Source: Dermanyssus gallinae
Lineage: Eukaryota; Arthropoda; Arachnida; Mesostigmata; Dermanyssidae
Length of the DNA: 64,000 nt
Reading direction: 5' to 3'
NCBI GenBank assembly: GCA_003439945.1
Contig: QVRM01006810.1
Span: forward strand, 1 to 64,000
A program made the position numbers and the translations under genes. The notes under the pieces were generated by a model, which had not been told where the DNA came from, searched no databases, and was given only the letters and a program-made list of their open reading frames with translations. Shown here piece after piece: positions 62,313 through 64,000 of the stretch. The number at the start of each line of letters is the position of its first letter. Position 1 is the first letter of the stretch.

Positions 62313-62753
62313 CATAGTTCAGCTAAAAAGCGCATATTAGACTAGTGGCACCTTAGAATTACAAACTTAAACCAATAATTATTGTTGACATAATGGCATC
62401 AGACGCAGGTGGCCTGCCAGGCTAACAGTGAAAAGAGTTTCGGCGGCGTAAAGTTGTTGTTGCTTTTGTTTTTCTGGTCGAGGCCCGATGCTGGGGCATG
62501 GCCCAATTTCTGCGTGATCCATCGTGCAATCTAGTTTCTCCTTACCTTTCGTCTTGTACAGACCATCCCTTCGTCTCTCTAACTTAGATGGTTGCCTCTG
62601 TGTTTTGCGCTTCATCTCTACAATGTTGTTGTTGTTGTTTTTACATAGGTCGTGACACGCGCTCCCGTCGAGTGTATGTGTCGCCCATGTTCCACACCGA
62701 ACGAGGAGGAAATTATCGCGCAGGAACTTGTTGCCGGACTCGCCTCCCGTTAA
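46758..62753 (+). CDS. burs: Bursicon subunit alpha, three exons
   Basis: Exons are 46758-47043, 56813-56929 and 62649-62753; introns are about 9.8 and 5.7 kb. The mature part begins at E-E-N-C and carries 11 Cys in the bursicon alpha pattern: PVIHIIKEPGC, PVPSFACHGTCASYVQ, SGSKYWQVERSCMCCQE, then APVECMCRPCS and a short acidic tail to TAA. It matches insect burs along its length. It partners with pburs to form the tanning hormone. The only clear Met (46758, CGATGG) is out of frame with the knot by one base, at a G6 run (46809-46814). With one G fewer, a signal peptide (core AGVVLLLVVL) and a protein of about 168 aa result. Otherwise an upstream exon must supply the start. Intron 1 contains mariner copies, intron 2 an RLE retrotransposon. 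Confidence 0.94.
47044..47908 (+). other. burs intron 1, first part
   Basis: No repeat family recognised; two short frames only. Confidence 0.5.
47909..48030. repeat. Cluster of perfect palindromes
   Basis: Arms of 17 bp (47917-47933 and 47939-47955) and of 24 bp (47982-48005 and 48007-48030, one-base spacer) are perfect inverted repeats. A 14-bp pair (47909-47922 and 47928-47941) is an alternative fold of the first. All contain CTTAAG. Confidence 0.9.
48143..48217. repeat. (TA)n, left flank of mariner copy M1
   Basis: TA tract whose last TA is the target duplication of the mariner insertion. Confidence 0.95.
48216..49532 (-). mobile_element. Mariner transposon M1 (complete ends)
   Basis: The element is 48218-49530 (1,313 bp), with terminal inverted repeats starting CGAGGTGTGTTCAAAAAGTA on the left and the complement of CGAGGTGTGCTCAAAAAGTA on the right. 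TA is duplicated at 48216-48217 and 49531-49532. It lies antisense in burs intron 1. Confidence 0.95.
48272..49327 (-). pseudogene. Mariner transposase (M1), two frameshifts
   Basis: The ATG at 49327 begins MDQRTCIKFCVKN. The HTH region, RAGRPSTST linker, TGDESWVYGYD (first catalytic Asp), HHDNAPAHTS (second) and SPDLAPCD (third) are all present with D34D spacing, as in mariner. Compared with M2 it has a 5-bp deletion near 49050, after the HTH block, and a 1-bp loss in an A run near 48795. The third Asp and C-terminus (stop 48274-48272) are intact. Not functional as it stands. Confidence 0.93.
49533..50340 (+). other. burs intron 1, between M1 and SINE D
   Basis: Contains CTGTAAAATAAACATATTA near 49631, which recurs with a flanking TTAGCAGTTTG-type block near 54650 in the same orientation. 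Otherwise featureless. Confidence 0.5.
50341..50511 (-). repeat. tRNA-derived SINE, copy D
   Basis: Minus-strand head with GGTGGCGTGGTGCATTC (A box) and GGTTCGATCCCC (B box), tail GGGTCAACCCGAAACG. No clear target duplication, so it is probably older. Lies antisense in burs intron 1. Confidence 0.85.
50512..53019 (+). other. burs intron 1, central part; no gene recognised
   Basis: A Ser/Asn/Thr-rich 141-codon frame at 51480-51905 contains an imperfect internal duplication (GCCAGCAATCCTAC twice) but no recognised domain. The remainder has short frames only. Confidence 0.4.
53020..53343 (-). other. Start-less open frame of 107 codons, unidentified
   Basis: Between TAG at 53346-53344 and TAG at 53022-53020 the minus strand is open and reads like real protein: YSHGTGGTKGVVFEKETLLP early, IDRYLLRSSLDGLIKYYY in the middle, MDMSHPRGFISVV late. 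There is no ATG before the middle. It could be an exon, a fragment of an unrecognised mobile element, or chance. Confidence 0.3.
53446..53477. repeat. (TA)n microsatellite
   Basis: Pure TA, 18 bp left of the TIR element. Confidence 0.95.
53496..53780. mobile_element. Non-autonomous TIR element (281 bp) with TA duplication
   Basis: The element 53498-53778 has terminal inverted repeats of 29 bp with one mismatch, beginning TTGGGCACAACAA and ending CTCAGCGAAC. TA lies at each side (53496-53497 and 53779-53780). The interior has no ORF. Size and target fit a MITE of the Tc1/mariner superfamily, though the TIR differs from that of M1/M2. Confidence 0.88.
53779..53838. repeat. (TA)n microsatellite
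   Basis: TA tract directly abutting the TIR element. Confidence 0.95.
53839..55383 (+). other. burs intron 1, last part before M2
   Basis: No coding motif. At 55325-55385 a unit of about 27-31 bp (CTGCGCTTTATTTAATATATACA) is tandemly repeated and continues right of M2. Confidence 0.5.
55384..56704 (+). mobile_element. Mariner transposon M2 (complete ends)
   Basis: The element is 55386-56702 (1,317 bp), with the same terminal repeats as M1 and TA duplicated at 55384-55385 and 56703-56704. Opposite orientation to M1 and almost identical in sequence. Confidence 0.95.
55588..56648 (+). pseudogene. Mariner transposase (M2), start loss, stop and frameshift
   Basis: Same protein as M1, here open through the HTH, TGDESWVYGYD, HHDNAPAHTS and SPDLAPCD blocks. 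The start codon is ATT instead of ATG (55588-55590). TAA at 56455-56457 replaces a Lys codon. One A is missing from the run near 56540. All three catalytic Asp codons precede the stop. These lesions differ from those of M1, so each copy decayed independently after insertion. Confidence 0.93.
56813..56929 (+). CDS. burs: burs exon 2 (Cys 5-8)
   Basis: Acceptor GATTTTTTAAAG precedes GTA-TCG; donor AAG|GTATGC at 56930. 39 codons, phase 0 at both ends: VSGSKYWQVERSC through C-P-N to Y-R-K. Lies 109 bp after mariner M2. Confidence 0.96.
57115..57130. repeat. (TA)n, 5' junction of RLE copy 2
   Basis: Short TA tract ending where the retrotransposon 5' UTR begins. Confidence 0.85.
57347..59161 (+). 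CDS. ORF1: gag-like RNA-binding protein with three zinc knuckles (604 aa)
   Basis: An unbroken frame from ATG 57347 to TGA 59159-59161. The N-terminal ~150 residues are low-complexity, acidic and Ala/Thr-rich. Residues about 200-350 resemble the RRM-like region of Jockey/R1-type ORF1 proteins, ending I-H-V-L-F-K-R...V-F-I-V-W-R. Then come three zinc knuckles at about 353-400: CFNCQRTGHKATRC and CRRCGAHDHLAASC (both CX2CX4HX4C) and CVDCRGSHPRGDSSC (CX2CX3HX6C). Such proteins coat the element RNA. A basic region with R-R-R-Q near 530 may be a nuclear signal. This layout is typical of APE-type elements and unusual beside an RLE-type ORF2. Confidence 0.92.
   Translation: MDGDADADGESSGLRGYPLELASATPTSSAALAALSAMAVEACRTMRSRLELLSDAPTSDVRCTSPATSATVYGAGDAAVRPIEQPRPADNDTTTAETVATETASGVSAAQKPAVKRARAASDTEDSSNSAGVSRSAGDTANDDGFVTIMNKKSARRVLKAEAELSRFRESVDSGAGPIYTVRFLPQDLSALPPEAPNKQQQSQRPEFSAEQLLKVFKALHDLVPAATLGGGPKGITATVPTISAASELVSLKVLGGVTVVGLCSSMDQFWGVIKDVNPAFSDECLLSELASYGAVKIRRDTRPGWKDKQNIRVPSSRIHVLFKRTPPSKVFIVWRDHDVTVEASSPIVCFNCQRTGHKATRCTRARACRRCGAHDHLAASCRNRARCVDCRGSHPRGDSSCPVFALAREKNKALLGSRMLQHAQLSAPAATLVTAPDPVLPGPRESAPGTYAAAVRRLVIPVSSGVAPEASAAPVEVVLPPFRPIPAPRKSLLRSKTPPSTEMEPPKQVERVMDAAHRPPKRRRQLVTSRSVPRGRAVPRVRSRLPKSTDDFDLGCLSKAASLLARTNPKLADTLRGIVNALRPLLALAPLLQGLVSPAPTSQ
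59158..62147 (+). pseudogene. ORF2: zinc finger, reverse transcriptase and RLE endonuclease, one frameshift (~996 aa)
   Basis: The ATG at 59158 overlaps the ORF1 stop as ATGA, suggesting termination-reinitiation. An N-terminal CPRCGRDF...IHQARC finger (CX2CX11HX3C) recalls the DNA-binding finger of R2. A Pro/Ser/Thr linker made of five 18-bp repeats follows. The frame then drops by one base near 59535-59550 (GGCGGCGGCC). The second frame (to TAG 62145-62147) has RT motifs LKLDFRNAFN (Asp at 60378), IQQGDP and WYLDDG (60618-60635), the finger C-S-C-G...R-H-G-L-S-C (near 61540), and the endonuclease KRPDGMT...LVWDATVTDS (61712-61785), then FAFETMGGPGP. All catalytic motifs are intact, so the frameshift is the only visible lesion. 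Confidence 0.93.
59303..59387 (+). repeat. 18-bp minisatellite inside ORF2, five units
   Basis: Five near-identical units of CCGTCTCCGACTGCCGCA encode a P-S-P-T-A-A linker between the N-terminal finger and the RT. Units differ by single bases. Confidence 0.92.
62281..62310. repeat. (TA)n, 3' junction of RLE copy 2
   Basis: TA tract immediately after the A-rich tail. Confidence 0.95.
62649..62753 (+). CDS. burs: burs exon 3 (Cys 9-11 and C-terminus)
   Basis: Acceptor TTGTTTTTACATAG precedes GTC-GTG. 34 codons plus TAA (62751-62753): VVTRAPVECMCRPCS, then an E-E-E-I-I-A-Q-E-L tail as in other bursicon alphas. Confidence 0.96.
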   Translation, partial: VVTRAPVECMCRPCSTPNEEEIIAQELVAGLASR

Positions 62754-62827
62754 ACTGTCAGCTGGATCATCGACCGCCAACGGCAGCGGCGGAAAGCCTG
62801 CCCTTGTATCCCTTCCTTCTCTCTCTT

Positions 62828-62861
<34 letters not shown>

Positions 62862-64000
62862 ATATATAGGTCTAACTTGGGTATTTTTTAGCAGAGAGAC
62901 AACCAACAAACATTAAAATAGTCACTTTTAAGGAAGAGGAAAGGGAATAGACATGCAATCGCGGATTCTTACGTATCGCAGCCGATTGAACCTACGTATT
63001 ACAATACGGGAGAAGAACTTGTCACATTGAATCAGTTTACACATTTGTCCACACCTGCATTTCTTATAGTAGTAGTAATAATAGTACCAATAATAATAGT
63101 AATAAAAAGCATCATAATAAACTCAAATATTTGACACGTATTGCGTATAAGAATAATTCGTTGCAGGTAAATATAAGACGTAAAATAAGTGCACTAAACC
63201 TCATAAATAAATTAAGCTTCCGTAGGGTTAATGAAGCTTACTAGTAATCTACGTATAACAATACAATAACGCCTACCTAACTCATCACAAGACCCGTTTT
63301 CGACACGTGCATTGCTTATGACAGTATACGTAAAAATATTGTTATGACAATATTACGATTATTGTCATATTCATATTTGGGCTGTTCAAAGGAAACTCTG
63401 AACATGATAAGAAAAGTGACACGTTTATTATAACTTTAACATAAATTGCCATTCGTAACCACTGCATACTCGTTCTTTTTTATCTGTTCGGGTGTGTAGT
63501 GGTGACATCGCGACTCGTCGCCCGCAATAGTGTGTTTTAGAATTTTCGGTATAACGGATTAGGTGTGGCAGACTGAGGCTCACTCGTTGCGTCTTATCGT
63601 CAGGGCTAATGTGTTTTGTACCTACTCCGGACACATTTTATTCTGCTGCAGATGTTAATGTGTAATTGATTTCACCGTTCTCTTAGTCTCTGCTGTACCG
63701 ATTTAATTAGTAGTAGCCTTTCGATTACCACTAATCATTTTATCAACAGCAGCGATTGATTCAGTGCGGATTGACAGAGCTTGTTTGACCTGGCCCGGGA
63801 GATCGGATATTGATGGTCCGCCCTTCACTAAGAACTTTTACATAATTTGGTTGGGTCTGCCAAACTGTGCCTAGTGATTTGCCGTTAAGAATCCTGTCCC
63901 ACTCTGCATGCCACCGCGGCTTCGTTTCTCTTCTAACTTCCCTCTTGCCAAGCAGTAGGCTACCCGCCGCGGAAGAAAATATCGCGAACAGAATTGCATT
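62754..64000. other. burs 3' flank, no gene recognised
   Basis: (TA)n at 62830-62868, then AT-rich sequence with AATAATAGTA repeats near 63070-63110. No coding motif recognised. Confidence 0.5.

Overview
This is animal nuclear DNA, most likely from an arthropod. The two host genes I can name encode the subunits of the cuticle-tanning neurohormone bursicon, split by introns with GT/AG borders. The large introns, very long (TA)n tracts, tRNA-derived SINEs and dense retrotransposon and mariner debris suggest a large, repeat-rich genome. A chelicerate (tick or mite) would fit, but that placement is only an inference.

Host genes. pburs (bursicon beta) lies on the minus strand at 40.02-40.93 kb in two exons. 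burs (bursicon alpha) lies head-to-head with it on the plus strand, with exons at 46.76-47.04, 56.81-56.93 and 62.65-62.75 kb. Each predicted protein carries the 11 cysteines of its family. Burs intron 1 (about 9.8 kb) holds two mariner copies in opposite orientation, a SINE, a TIR element, a perfect-palindrome cluster and an unexplained open frame. Intron 2 (about 5.7 kb) is almost entirely one retrotransposon. A third host exon, Gln/Gly-rich and on the minus strand, lies at 22.49-23.18 kb with good splice borders. A 94-codon ORF with a signal peptide lies at 25.0 kb.

Mobile DNA. The most striking component is a set of non-LTR retrotransposons whose C-terminus is a restriction-like endonuclease (RLE) of R2/R4 type: a cysteine-histidine finger, then K-R-P-D-G, then a W-D-A-T-V strand. 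At least six copies from several lineages are present, at about 1.0-1.9, 14.8-15.1, 17.0-17.5, 25.4-28.3, 42.1-42.3 and 57.1-62.3 kb. Most junctions that can be read lie exactly in (TA)n, or in (AAT)n for the 17 kb copy. The 57-62 kb copy appears full length and has two ORFs overlapping as ATGA. ORF1 is a Jockey/R1-style gag with three zinc knuckles, which is unusual beside an RLE-type ORF2. That copy has one frameshift; the 25 kb copy is 5'-truncated and has one nonsense codon. Other relics are APE-type non-LTR pieces (0-0.9, 11.8, 13.7, 16.1-16.9, 28.4-29.0, 35.1-36.7 and 38.3 kb), at least three older mariner relics, two short TIR elements and four copies of one SINE family.

Layout. 0-22 kb is mostly TE debris, microsatellites (including a (TTG)n tract of about 660 bp) and unassigned sequence. 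22-29 kb holds the Gln-rich exon, a SINE, a small secreted-type ORF and RLE copy 1. 29-40 kb is decayed mariner and R1-like sequence. 40-63 kb is the bursicon locus with its insertions. 63-64 kb holds nothing I recognise.
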